This document shows positions 1-8,582 of a stretch of DNA of 64,000 nt, piece after piece. The stretch is from Pilimelia anulata (GTDB lineage Bacteria; Actinomycetota; Actinomycetes; Mycobacteriales; Micromonosporaceae): contig NZ_BMQB01000012.1 in assembly GCF_014647895.1 (NCBI RefSeq), forward strand, positions 62,001 to 126,000. Direction: 5' to 3'. The number at the start of each line of letters is the position of its first letter. Position 1 is the stretch's first letter. Position numbers and translations under genes: made by a program. The notes below the pieces were generated by a model. That model made no database searches, was not told where the DNA came from, and was given only the letters and a program-made list of their open reading frames with translations.

Positions 1-109
1 GCGAGTGCCACGGCCCGATGTCCGTTTGATAACGATCTTGTGCTGGTATTCACCCGTACGGCCGCCGTGACCTCGGCCGTCCGGGTGGTGTGAGACGTAC
101 CACGAACGG

Positions 110-1099
110 TCAGCAGACCTCGGCGAGCACGCTCCCGCGCAGCAGCGACCGCCCCAGCGCCGTCACGTGGTGCCGGGTGGTCCGGCCGTCCGGAGAGGTC
201 CCCACCAGGCCGGCGTCGCGCAGCGTGCCGGCGTGCTCGCTGACGCTCGCGGCAGAGATGCCGAGCTGCCGGGCCAGGGCCGAGGTGCCGCAGCCGTACG
301 AGTGGTCGGCCAGCGCCAGCAGCACCCGGGCCCGGGTGCTGCCGAGCAGCCGGGCCAGCGCCCGCTCGCTGTCCCCGGCGCCGGCGCGCAGCTCCCACGG
401 CTGTTCGATCGGGTACACCAGCGTCGGCGCCGCGTCGTCGTGCCGGAGCATGGTCGGCAGCCGCCAGCAGAACCGCGACGGCACCAGCAGCAGCCCGCGG
501 CCGTGCAGGTGCAGGTCCCGGTCCGCCGGGTACGCCACCTGGAGCACCGGCGGCGTCCAGGTGATCGACGGGTGCAGGTTGCCCAGCAGCGCCTCCAGCC
601 CGCCGGTGAGCACGGTCTCGGCCCGCTGGCTGCGGTGCCGGGCCAGGTCGGCGGACAGCTCGGCCCACTCCGGGGCCAGGACGGCGTCGAAGTACGCCCG
701 CAGCGTCGCGCCCAGCGCCCCCAGGGCGGCGGGGTCGCCGGCGCCGACGTCGCGCACCCAGCGCGGCAGCGGCCGCTGCGCGGCGAGGTGGCCGACGTCG
801 GCGGCGAGCCGGGCGCGCGGGGTGGCGAGGATCGCGGCGACGCCGGTCTCGATGCTCGGCCCGGCGTCGGGCGGGGTGAGGAAGTCGGCGGAGTACCCGA
901 CGGGCGGGGCCAGGTGGACGAGCTGGCGCATCCGCGGCGTGACCCGGGCGGCCACCCGGCGGCGCCACGGCTGGAACCACAGCGCCTCCCGGTTGCCGCT
1001 CAGCATGTGCAGGCTGAGCAGGGTCTCCCAGAGCGGATCCGGCGCGGCGGCCAGCCGGACCCGGGCATGGTCGTCGCTGCTGAAGTGGATCCGGAGCAC
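110..1099 (-). CDS. ArsR-like winged-helix transcriptional regulator
   Basis: A 329-residue cytoplasmic DNA-binding protein. The C-terminal 70 residues form an ArsR-type winged helix, with recognition-helix region LARQLGISAASVSEHAGTL followed by a wing containing TSPDGRTTRHHV. The long N-terminal part is the uncharacterised domain common in actinobacterial ArsR-like proteins that begin VLRIHF. I place the start at the GTG at 1099 because GGGAGGTGAG lies just upstream; the frame runs open to 1303, but that extension lacks family-like sequence. The gene is divergent from the pseudopilin pair and may control it, but no operator is evident. The ligand is unknown; I see no cysteine metal site. Confidence 0.85.
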   Translation of the reverse strand: MLRIHFSSDDHARVRLAAAPDPLWETLLSLHMLSGNREALWFQPWRRRVAARVTPRMRQLVHLAPPVGYSADFLTPPDAGPSIETGVAAILATPRARLAADVGHLAAQRPLPRWVRDVGAGDPAALGALGATLRAYFDAVLAPEWAELSADLARHRSQRAETVLTGGLEALLGNLHPSITWTPPVLQVAYPADRDLHLHGRGLLLVPSRFCWRLPTMLRHDDAAPTLVYPIEQPWELRAGAGDSERALARLLGSTRARVLLALADHSYGCGTSALARQLGISAASVSEHAGTLRDAGLVGTSPDGRTTRHHVTALGRSLLRGSVLAEVC

Positions 1100-1297
1100 G
1101 CTCACCTCCCCCGGGGCGCCGGTCCCGGACCGCGCGCGGCCCGGGACCGATCGTAGGGGTTGGACACCACGCTGTGCATTGCCGAATTCACATCCTCGAA
1201 CACCGAATCGGACAGGCATCGCCCGGAACGCCGCATAACCGGCGAGCGGTGCGGTACGGACGCTTGATTGCCCGGCCGGCCTGCCGATGGGTAGGCC

Positions 1298-2170
1298 GTG
1301 CACCCTGTTGTGCGTCGCCGGCTCGCCCGCCCGGTCGGCGGGGCCGACCCCGCCGGCGGCTTCACGCTGGTCGAGGTCATGGTGGCGGCGGCGCTGGTGG
1401 CGGTCGTGATGCTGCCGGTGACGATGTTCATGGTCCGGGCGATGCGCACCACCGACGCCCAGGGCGGCGTCCAGGAGGCCACCCGGATCGCCGCCGACAG
1501 CCTCGACACCGCGCGCGGCCTGCCGGTCGCCGACCTGGTCCGCGGCCGGGACATCGCCAGCGTCACCGCCCAGTGGGCGGCGGCGCCGACCGCGCTGCGC
1601 GACCTGCTCTCGTCGATGTCCGCGGCCAGCGACCCGGCGGCCGCCGCCGGCTCGGGCGCCTCGGCCGCGCTGTCCACCGCGCCGAGCCGGGTGGCGAAGG
1701 TCGATGGGGTGCCGTACGACCGGCAGTACTACGTGGGCCGCTGCTGGCAGGTCGAGGGGACGGCGGCGTGCGTCGGCGGCGGCACCGGCGTCGCGTTCTA
1801 CCGCGTCGTGGTCGCGGTGGTGTGGCGCGGCGGCGACTGCGCGGCCGACGGCTGCGTGTACCGCTCCACGACCACCCGGATGGCCGCCACCACCGACCCG
1901 GTCTTCAACCCCAGCGCGCTGTCCATCGCCGAGCCGGGCGCGCAGACCGGTACGGTCGGCGCCGCCGTCTCGGTCCAGCTCGCCGCGGTCAACGCCTCCG
2001 GCGACGTGGCCTGGACCGCCGAGGGCCTGCCCGCCGGCGTGACCCTGAACCCCCGCACCGGCGCGTTCGCCGGCCGCCCCACCGCCGCCGGCGCTTACAC
2101 CGTGCGGGTGACCGCCACGGACTCCGGCCAGCAGGCGGCCACCCGGCTCATCCCGTGGGTGATCCGGTGA
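1298..2170 (+). CDS. Type IV prepilin-like protein with Ig-like tail
   Basis: A 290-residue pseudopilin. A short basic leader ends in Gly21, followed by FTLVEVMVAAALVAVVM. This is a class III prepilin peptidase site with Glu at +5 and a hydrophobic helix at about residues 22-48. Residues about 220-285 (NPRTGAFAGRPTAAGAYTV) look like a putative Ig (He_PIG-type) fold used in surface adhesion. It should be processed by a prepilin peptidase and assembled in a pilus-like fibre or pseudopilus. The GTG start is 19 codons before the cleavage site. It overlaps the next pseudopilin gene by 4 bp (GTGA), so the two are one operon. No assembly ATPase or platform protein is in this window. Confidence 0.85.
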   Translation: MHPVVRRRLARPVGGADPAGGFTLVEVMVAAALVAVVMLPVTMFMVRAMRTTDAQGGVQEATRIAADSLDTARGLPVADLVRGRDIASVTAQWAAAPTALRDLLSSMSAASDPAAAAGSGASAALSTAPSRVAKVDGVPYDRQYYVGRCWQVEGTAACVGGGTGVAFYRVVVAVVWRGGDCAADGCVYRSTTTRMAATTDPVFNPSALSIAEPGAQTGTVGAAVSVQLAAVNASGDVAWTAEGLPAGVTLNPRTGAFAGRPTAAGAYTVRVTATDSGQQAATRLIPWVIR

Positions 2171-2763
2171 GGGCCGCGCTCCGGGCCGTCCGCCGGGCGG
2201 CCCGCGGCGACGCGGGCGTGACGCTGCTGGAGGTCCTCGTCGCCAGCGGCATCATGCTGGTCGTGATGGTCACGGTCACCACCGGCATCATCCAGGTCAG
2301 CCGCGCCTCCCGGGTGGTGGAGACGGCCGCGGACGCGCAGGACTCGACCCGCCGGGCGTTCGCCCGCCTCGACGGCGAGGTCCGGTACGTGGCCGACATC
2401 GACGAGCCGGTGCAGCGGGCCGGCGCGTACACGGTCACGATGCTGCTGACCAACAGCGCCGAGCGGCGCTGCCTCCAGGTGCGGCTGTCCGGCGACCGGT
2501 TCGAGCGGCGCACCTGGCCGCTGGGCGTGCCGGGCGGCACCTGGGGGCTGCTGGTCCGCGGGGTGGGCGCGCCGGCCAGCGGGGTGCCGTTCCAGCGGTA
2601 CGCGGCCGACGCGGCCTACCAGTACCAGCGGCTGCGGGTCCGGCTGCGGGCGGCGACGAGCGACAGCGCGCCGGTGCGCACGACGGACGCGACGTTCGCG
2701 GCCCTGAACAGCGCCACCCCGGCCACCGACCGCGCGACCTCCTGCACCGCCGAAGCCCCGTAG
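2167..2763 (+). CDS. Type IV prepilin-like protein (PulJ/ComGF-like)
   Basis: A 198-residue second pseudopilin. The leader ends GDAG, followed by VTLLEVLVASGIMLVVMVTV: cleavage is expected after Gly17, with Glu at +5. The rest is a short globular domain with two cysteines (RRCLQV and the near-terminal TSCTAEAP). The GTG start overlaps the upstream stop by 4 bp, indicating translational coupling. The size and a split N-terminal helix followed by a beta-rich domain fit a minor pseudopilin of the J type. The partner pilin carries the Ig-like domain, so this one may cap or initiate the same fibre (inference). Confidence 0.82.
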   Translation: MRAALRAVRRAARGDAGVTLLEVLVASGIMLVVMVTVTTGIIQVSRASRVVETAADAQDSTRRAFARLDGEVRYVADIDEPVQRAGAYTVTMLLTNSAERRCLQVRLSGDRFERRTWPLGVPGGTWGLLVRGVGAPASGVPFQRYAADAAYQYQRLRVRLRAATSDSAPVRTTDATFAALNSATPATDRATSCTAEAP

Positions 2764-2810
2764 CACCGCGACCACCTGACCCACTGGCCATCCGGGGTCG
2801 CGCGAGGTGA

Positions 2811-3046
2811 CCGAGAATCACCGCACGCTGGCTGGATGCCGCCCTGATCCGTGAGGTCGAGGAGGAGAGCGGCCTGAGCCGTCGGTTCCACTTCGCGGTG
2901 GACGTCGCCGCATCCGGACCCATCGAACTCCGGGAGCACGACGCCGACGCCCGGACGGCACTCACCGAGGAAGCGCCCGTGACCGACTCGGTGAAAGAGG
3001 TTCTGAGTGGGTACCGAGAGCTGCGGGGCGTGGTAGGCCGAACCCG
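2811..3046 (+). pseudogene. Nudix hydrolase remnant (3' part)
   Basis: This frame, open from the TGA at 2808-2810, reads ALIREVEEESGLS, which matches the REVxEExGL half of a Nudix box. A typical Nudix C-terminal half follows (RRFHFAVDVAASG, REHDADA, TDSVKEVLSGYRELR). The upstream GGx5E half is missing from this frame. A G-E-rich stretch in another frame at about 2790-2830 suggests a frameshift. There is no start codon, and the frame runs into the end of the opposite-strand gene. I read it as a decayed Nudix gene; a sequencing error is the alternative. Confidence 0.5.
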
Positions 3047-3047
3047 G

Positions 3048-3272
3048 TCAGCGGGGCGGCAGGCCGGTGAGTACGAACCAGGCCACCGCTCCGCCGGCCA
3101 GGCACAGCCCGGCCAGCGCGAGTACCAGCAGCGCCGCCAGCGGCCCCCGACCCGGCTGCTGCGGCGCCGGCGGCGGGTACGCCGCCCCGCTGACGACGTA
3201 CGCCGCGCCGCCCTCGGGCAGCCCGGCCGGCGGGGTGGGGTGGACGCCGGGCATCTCGGCGGTGGGGTTCAT
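3048..3272 (-). CDS. Small proline-rich single-pass membrane protein
   Basis: A 74-residue protein. The Pro/Gly-rich N-terminal half (MNPTAEMPGVHPTPPAG) is followed by one transmembrane segment at about residues 45-69 (LAALLVLALAGLCLAGGAVAWFVL) and a short tail. The ATG at 3272 has AAGGAG 5 bp upstream. It resembles the many small Actinobacteria proteins with a cytosolic Pro-rich arm and one helix; function unknown. It is divergent from the pirin gene, sharing a 138-bp intergenic region that contains TCGGCCGACCGGCCGA, a nearly palindromic possible operator. Confidence 0.7.
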   Translation of the reverse strand: MNPTAEMPGVHPTPPAGLPEGGAAYVVSGAAYPPPAPQQPGRGPLAALLVLALAGLCLAGGAVAWFVLTGLPPR

Positions 3273-3410
3273 CGCGCTCCTTCGCGGCCGGGTACGCATC
3301 GACGCTAGTCGTGCCCGCATCCGCGGGTTGTCGGCCGACCGGCCGATCGAGACATGCGAATTGATGAACGTCCCGACCCGATCGGCGCGTTCGCGCGGCA
3401 CACTGAACGG

Positions 3411-4376
3411 GTGAGCAACCTCGACCCGCGCCCCGCGGAGGTACCGTGCGCCGGCGCGCCCGCCCCGGCCCCCGCCCGCCGGCTGATCACCGGCCACGAG
3501 GTCGCCCTGGGCGGCCCGCGCGGCCTGCGGGTGACCCGGACCCTGCCCACCCGCGCCCGGCGGATGGTCGGCGCCTGGTGCTTCGTCGACCACTACGGCC
3601 CGCACCCGGTGGCCGCGGGCGGGGGGATGCGCGTCCCGCCGCACCCGCACACCGGCCTGCAGACGGTCTCCTGGCTGCTCGACGGCGCGGTCCGGCACCG
3701 GGACAGCCTCGGCCACGACCAGCTCATCCGCCCCGGCCAGCTCAACCTGATGACCGCCGGCGCCGGCATCGCGCACGCCGAGGAGACCCCGCCGGACGCG
3801 CCGCCCGTCCTGCACGGCGTCCAGCTCTGGGTGGCGCTGCCGCCGGACCGGCGGGCGGTGGCCCCCGACTTCGCCCACCACGCCGACCTGCCCCGGCACA
3901 CCGCCCCCGGCCTGACCGCCACGGTCCTCGTCGGCACCCTGGCCGGCGCGACCTCGCCGGCCCGGGCGTACAGCCCGCTCCTGGGGGCCGAGCTGGCCCT
4001 CGGCCCGGGCGCCGACGTCCGGGTGCCGCTCGACCCGGCGCACGAGCACGCGGTCCTGACCCTGGCCGGCCGGCCGGACGTCGAGGGCATGGCCCCGCCC
4101 CGCGGCGCCCTGCTGTACCTGGGCACGGGCCGCCGCGACCTGCACCTGCGCGCCCCCACCGGCCCGGCCACCGCCCTCCTGCTGGGCGGCGAGCCCTACC
4201 CGGGCGACCTGGTCATGTGGTGGAACTTCGTCGCCGGCTCGCACGAGGAGATCGTCGCCGCCCGGGCGGCCTGGGAGGCGAGCACCCTCACGCCCCCGGT
4301 CCCGGACCACCCCGACCGCCTGTCGGCCCCGCCGATGCCGATCGTCCGCCTGGTCCCGCGCCCACCCGGCGGCTGA
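3411..4376 (+). CDS. Pirin family protein
   Basis: A 321-residue bicupin. The N-terminal cupin carries the pirin metal ligands: PPHPHTGLQTVSWLLDG supplies two His, and GAGIAHAEE supplies His and Glu. The pirin signatures GAWCFVDHYGP and GVQLWVALP are intact. Pirins bind Fe(II) and act as quercetinase-like dioxygenases or redox-sensitive transcription cofactors; the role here is unknown. I choose the GTG at 3411 (VSNLDPRPAEV), where family similarity begins; an in-frame ATG at 3354 adds 19 residues with no such match. It is monocistronic, followed by a strong hairpin at 4415-4487. Confidence 0.9.
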   Translation: MSNLDPRPAEVPCAGAPAPAPARRLITGHEVALGGPRGLRVTRTLPTRARRMVGAWCFVDHYGPHPVAAGGGMRVPPHPHTGLQTVSWLLDGAVRHRDSLGHDQLIRPGQLNLMTAGAGIAHAEETPPDAPPVLHGVQLWVALPPDRRAVAPDFAHHADLPRHTAPGLTATVLVGTLAGATSPARAYSPLLGAELALGPGADVRVPLDPAHEHAVLTLAGRPDVEGMAPPRGALLYLGTGRRDLHLRAPTGPATALLLGGEPYPGDLVMWWNFVAGSHEEIVAARAAWEASTLTPPVPDHPDRLSAPPMPIVRLVPRPPGG

Positions 4377-4414
4377 CCCCGGCGGACAACGCCGCACGGC
4401 CCGTACGGACCCGC

Positions 4415-4487
4415 GGCGGGAGGGGCGGGTGGCCCAGGCAGGGGATCAAGCCCGACCGCCCCGGCCGGGGCACCCGCCCCTCCCGCC
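4415..4487. repeat. Hairpin with conserved core, copy A
   Basis: A 17-bp perfect inverted repeat (4415-4431 with 4471-4487, GGCGGGAGGGGCGGGTG) encloses the core AGGGGATCAAGCCCGACCGC(CCC) at 4440-4462. The reverse complement of this core recurs with one mismatch in the hairpin at 46126-46203, whose outer arms are different but also complementary. It lies 38 bp after pirin and could terminate that transcript. A bare terminator would not explain conservation of the core. Confidence 0.7.
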
Positions 4488-4660
4488 GCCCCACCGCCGA
4501 AGCCACCCAGCCCCACGCGCGGGAGAGCACCCCCACTGTCGGCCACTTCGCCCCGCTCCGGGCCAACCGGTTGATCCACGCATGAATCCCGCGCACCGTT
4601 CAACCGTTCACCCATCCGACGCGTACCTGTTGGCGTCCCACCGCGACAGGAGGAGTCGGC

Positions 4661-6112
4661 ATGCCCCGTGCCCACCCCGGCGCCGACATCGGCGTCACCG
4701 GACTGGCCGTCATGGGCCGCAACCTCGCCCGCAACCTGGCCCGGCACGGCCACGCCGTGGCCGTGCACAACCGTTCGCCCGAGCGCACCCGCGCGCTGGT
4801 CGCCGAGTGCGGCGGCGAGGGTACGTTCGTCCCCGCCGAGTCCCTCGCCGACTTCGTCGCCTCGCTGCGCCGGCCGCGGGCGATCATCGTGATGGTGCAG
4901 GCCGGCGCGGCCACCGACGCCGTCATCGACGAGCTGGTACCGCTGCTGGACCCCGACGACGTCGTCGTCGACTGCGGCAACGCCCACTTCGCCGACACCC
5001 GCCGCCGCGAGGAGCGGCTGCGCGCGCACAAGCTGCACTTCGTCGGCTGCGGCGTCTCCGGCGGCGAGGAGGGGGCGCTGACCGGACCGTCCATCATGCC
5101 CGGCGGCTCCGCCGAGGCGTACGCCCGGATCGGCCCCATCCTGGCCGCGATCGCCGCCCGGGTCGACGGCGAGCCGTGCGTCACCCACGTCGGCCCCGAC
5201 GGCGCCGGGCACTTCGTCAAGATGGTGCACAACGGCATCGAGTACGCCGACATGCAGCTCATCGCCGAGGCGTACGACCTGCTGCGCGAGGGGCTGTGGG
5301 CGTCGCCGCGGGAGATCGCCGCGATCTTCCGGCGGTGGAACGCCGGCCCGCTGGAGTCGTTCCTCATCGAGATCACCGCGGACGTCCTGGAGCACATGGA
5401 CGCCGACACCGGCCGCCCGTTCATCGACATCGTCGCCGACGTCGCCGAGCAGAAGGGCACCGGCCGGTGGACGGTGCAGAGCGCGCTGGACCTCGGCGTA
5501 CCGATCACCGGCATCGCCGAGGCCACGTTCGCCCGGGCGCTGTCGGGCGGCGTCGTCGCCCGGCACGCGGCCGCCGAGGCGTTCGCCCACGCCGGCGGCA
5601 GCTTCGCCCTCACCGTCCGGGACACCACGGGCTTCATCGAGGACGTGCGGCGGGCGCTGTACGCGTCGAAGGTCATCGCGTACGCCCAGGGCTTCGACCA
5701 GATCCACGCCGGCAGCGAGGAGTACGGCTGGAAGATCGACCGCGGCGCCATCGCGACGATCTGGCGCGGCGGCTGCATCATCCGGGCCCGGTTCCTGGAC
5801 CACATCCGCGCCGCGTACGCGGCCGACCCGGCGCTGCCGACGATGCTGGTCGACCCGTACTTCGCCGGCGCGGTCGCCGACGGGGTGGCGAGCTGGCGCC
5901 GGGTGGTCTGCGACGCCGCCCAGGCCGGCATCCCGGTACCGGCGTTCTCGTCCTCCCTGGCGTACTACGACGGCCTGCGCCGCGACCGCCTCCCGGCGGC
6001 GCTCATCCAGGGCCTGCGCGACCGGTTCGGCGCGCACGGCTACCGCCGGGTGGACCGCCCCGGCAGCTTCCACACCCGCTGGTCCGGCGACCGGACGGAG
6101 ACAGGGGCGTGA
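4661..6112 (+). CDS. gnd: 6-phosphogluconate dehydrogenase, decarboxylating
   Basis: A 483-residue enzyme of the oxidative pentose phosphate pathway: 6-phosphogluconate + NADP+ to ribulose 5-phosphate + CO2 + NADPH. The N-terminal Rossmann segment (IGVTGLAVMGRNLARNLA) binds the nucleotide. CGVSGGEEGALTGPSIMPGG and HFVKMVHNGIEY supply the substrate site and the catalytic Lys, and EQKGTGRWTVQSALDLGVP begins the C-terminal dimer domain. Length is normal for the long, dimeric form. The ATG at 4661 follows AGGAGG with good spacing. Probably monocistronic. Confidence 0.97.
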   Translation: MPRAHPGADIGVTGLAVMGRNLARNLARHGHAVAVHNRSPERTRALVAECGGEGTFVPAESLADFVASLRRPRAIIVMVQAGAATDAVIDELVPLLDPDDVVVDCGNAHFADTRRREERLRAHKLHFVGCGVSGGEEGALTGPSIMPGGSAEAYARIGPILAAIAARVDGEPCVTHVGPDGAGHFVKMVHNGIEYADMQLIAEAYDLLREGLWASPREIAAIFRRWNAGPLESFLIEITADVLEHMDADTGRPFIDIVADVAEQKGTGRWTVQSALDLGVPITGIAEATFARALSGGVVARHAAAEAFAHAGGSFALTVRDTTGFIEDVRRALYASKVIAYAQGFDQIHAGSEEYGWKIDRGAIATIWRGGCIIRARFLDHIRAAYAADPALPTMLVDPYFAGAVADGVASWRRVVCDAAQAGIPVPAFSSSLAYYDGLRRDRLPAALIQGLRDRFGAHGYRRVDRPGSFHTRWSGDRTETGA

Positions 6113-6403
6113 CCGGCTCCCGCCGGGTGTGCACCGCCACCGGCCGGTGGCTGCGCTCGCCGACGGCGGTCCGGCCGCTGGGGCGCCCCCGGACGGCCCG
6201 GCTCGCCGGCTGCCCCGGCCGCCCCGGCTGACCCGCGGGGCCGGGAACGCCGCCCGCCGGCGGGCCCGATCCCCGCCGCTGGCATCATGGACCTACCATA
6301 TGGGCAGTTTCATCCGGACTGGTTTTCCCGGACTGCCCGGACCGGTTCATCGGACTGTTGGTCGCGCCCGGCGAAAGGGGCATGTCGTGGCAGCCTGCAA
6401 GGC

Positions 6404-7126
6404 ATGGGCCTGAGCTTGCGTACGGCGGTGGTGTCGGATCTCGGCCGGCGGCGGGGCAACAACGAGGACGCCGCCTTCGCGGGCCGCCGGCTGCTCGCCG
6501 TCGCCGACGGCATGGGCGGCCTCCCGGCCGGCGAGCTGGCGAGCGAGATCGCCATCCGGTCGCTGCGCGACGTGGACGACGCCACCGAGCCCGACCCCGA
6601 CCTGACCGGCGCGCTGCGCGTCCGGATCGAGGCCGCCAACGAGGCGATCCGCGCCGCCGTGGCCGCCGACCCGATGCGGCAGGGGATGGGCACCACCGTC
6701 ACCGCCATGCTCCTCGACGGTACCCGGGCCGGGCTGCTGCACATCGGCGACTCCCGCTGCTACCAGTGGCGGGCCGGGGCGCTGCGCCAGCTCACCCCCG
6801 ACCACACGTACGTGCAGGCGCTCGTCGACCAGGGCGTGCTCACCCGGCAGCAGGCCCGCGAACACCCGCAGAAGGCGCTCGTCACCCAGGCGCTGCAGGG
6901 CGAGCCGATCGCGCCGTTCATCGGCGAACTCGACATTCACGACGGCGACCGGTACCTGCTGTGCAGCGACGGATTGTCGGACGTCGTCGACGACGACCGG
7001 ATCGCCGACGCGCTCGCCGGAATCGCCGATCCCGACGAATGCGCCGCCCACCTGATCGGGCTCGCGCTGGCCGGCGGCGGCCCGGACAACATCACGGTCG
7101 TCCTCGCGGACATGCAGGTCAGCTAG
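6404..7126 (+). CDS. PP2C-family protein serine/threonine phosphatase
   Basis: A 240-residue single-domain PPM/PP2C phosphatase that removes phosphate from Ser/Thr using two metal ions. All core motifs are present: GRRRGNNEDA, VADGMGG, GMGTTVTAMLLDG, HIGDSRCY, LCSDGLSDVV and GGPDNITVVLAD. There is no transmembrane tail, so it is cytosolic, unlike PstP. I choose the ATG at 6404 because the conserved region starts there; the frame remains open to 6287. It could act on the same phosphoproteins as the Ser/Thr kinases that target GarA (encoded at 17.5 kb), but no kinase gene lies in this window. Confidence 0.93.
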   Translation: MGLSLRTAVVSDLGRRRGNNEDAAFAGRRLLAVADGMGGLPAGELASEIAIRSLRDVDDATEPDPDLTGALRVRIEAANEAIRAAVAADPMRQGMGTTVTAMLLDGTRAGLLHIGDSRCYQWRAGALRQLTPDHTYVQALVDQGVLTRQQAREHPQKALVTQALQGEPIAPFIGELDIHDGDRYLLCSDGLSDVVDDDRIADALAGIADPDECAAHLIGLALAGGGPDNITVVLADMQVS

Positions 7127-7345
7127 GCGGCCCGGGTCGACCGTTCGACAAGATCACGCTGCATGGCTAACGATTTCGCAACGCGCTCGCCCCGCCTTGT
7201 CGCCCTTGTTCGCGATTTGCCCCGGGCAACCGCGCGAATGCCCGCGGTCGATTGCGCCCGCATTCGCGGGCGTCATCCCAACTGATCCGTTTGGCGGATC
7301 CCTACACATCGAAAGCGATGATCGGAACCGGCGCGGTCGGGTGCT

Positions 7346-7351
7346 TATAGT
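7346..7351 (+). promoter_or_regulatory. -10 element for the 7357 gene
   Basis: TATAGT ends 5 bp before the ATG at 7357, the spacing of a leaderless or nearly leaderless actinobacterial transcript. No good -35 hexamer is seen. The same hexamer occurs before the phosphatidyltransferase operon at 13704-13709. Confidence 0.5.
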
Positions 7352-7356
7352 CAATC

Positions 7357-8388
7357 ATGGCTTTCGATCGGTTGACGCTCGCCGCCGCCCGGCCGGCGGA
7401 TGAGTCCGCGGATGCCGGACTCGACCTGTTCCTTCGGGCGGCCAGCGCCGACGAGCCGCCCCGCACCGGCCTGCGCGCCTACGCCCGCACCCTCGGCCGC
7501 GCCGCCGGCCCGCGCGGCGGCCGCGGCCGGGTCGTCGGCGCCGCCTTCGGCGGCCTCACCCTCGCGTACGGGGTGCTGCTCGGCCCGTACCTGATCGGCA
7601 TCGGCGTGCTGTTCCGCTCGCCGCCGCCCGCCGTCGTGGCACTGGACGACGAGGCCGACTTCCGCCCGTCCGCCGAGCCCGGCCAGCGGCCCCGCCCCGC
7701 CGCCTCCCGGACCGCCCGCGGGCTGCTCCCGCCGCTGCCGGTCGACGACCGCATCCCCGCGTACGCCCGCGCGCTCGCCGCCGGGGCCCGCCAGCCCGCC
7801 GACCGGCCGGGCCGGCAGCCCGCCCGGCCCGGCGGGCGGGTCAGCGTGCCCGGCATCGCGGTGCCCGGCGGCGGTACCGGTACCGCCCTGGTCGACCCGG
7901 ACGCGGCGAACCCGGTCGCCCCGCGCCCGGCGCCGGCCCCGCCGCCCGCGCCGACCACCCCGCCGACCGACCGCGGCGGCCCGCCGGACGACGAGGCCCC
8001 GAGCCCGGACGCCCCGAGCCCGACCGCGCCGGCCCCCCGGCGGTCGCCGGTGGCCCCGAGCCCGACCGCCGCCCCGGCCGACCTCGCGCCGCCCGCCGCC
8101 GATCCCGCCCCGGCCGCCCCGGCCCCGGCCGCCCCCGCGGCGCGCCGCGCCCCGGCGACCGCGGCCGCCGCCGCCCTGCGCTGCGCCCCCACCGCCCCCG
8201 CACCCGCGGACCCGGACGCCGCCGATCCCGCCGCGGCGCTCGCCGCCGCCGCGGAGGCCGCCCGCCGAGCCGCCGCCGCACCGGCGGACGCCCCGGCCGG
8301 GGCACCGGCGCCGTGCCCCACGCCCACTCCCACCCCGGCGGCGGCACCGGCGGCGGTGCCCCTCCCGGCACCCCCGGCCGCGAGCTGA
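7357..8388 (+). CDS. Ala/Pro-rich single-pass membrane protein
   Basis: A 343-residue protein I do not recognise. Residues 1-58 are a charged, probably cytosolic head. Residues about 59-86 (VVGAAFGGLTLAYGVLLGPYLIG) are one transmembrane helix. From about residue 88 to the end it is almost entirely Ala/Pro with scattered Asp/Arg, so this extracellular or periplasmic arm is disordered. It has no lipobox, LPxTG or enzyme motif. The antisense strand also lacks stops here because of base composition, but the TATAGT promoter, the helix and codon phase favour this strand. It could span the peptidoglycan like other Pro-rich wall proteins (inference). Confidence 0.6.
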   Translation: MAFDRLTLAAARPADESADAGLDLFLRAASADEPPRTGLRAYARTLGRAAGPRGGRGRVVGAAFGGLTLAYGVLLGPYLIGIGVLFRSPPPAVVALDDEADFRPSAEPGQRPRPAASRTARGLLPPLPVDDRIPAYARALAAGARQPADRPGRQPARPGGRVSVPGIAVPGGGTGTALVDPDAANPVAPRPAPAPPPAPTTPPTDRGGPPDDEAPSPDAPSPTAPAPRRSPVAPSPTAAPADLAPPAADPAPAAPAPAAPAARRAPATAAAAALRCAPTAPAPADPDAADPAAALAAAAEAARRAAAAPADAPAGAPAPCPTPTPTPAAAPAAVPLPAPPAAS

Positions 8389-8582
8389 CGCCACCACCCC
8401 GCACCCGGCACCACCCACCGGGCCCCCACCACCCCGCGCCGCCCTGTCGCACGCCGGCACCGACCGCCCGAGCGCGCACTGCCGCCCGCCCACGCGATGA
8501 TCGCGCGCCCCCGCCCAGCCGCCGCGCGCCCCGGGAACTAGGCTCGCCCCGACCCCTTTTCGTACGGACGAGGAGTGCCCCC

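Noticed and set aside
1..109. Gene or RNA at the window start
   Set aside because: The 109 bp hold no supported frame or RNA fold; probably downstream of the regulator.
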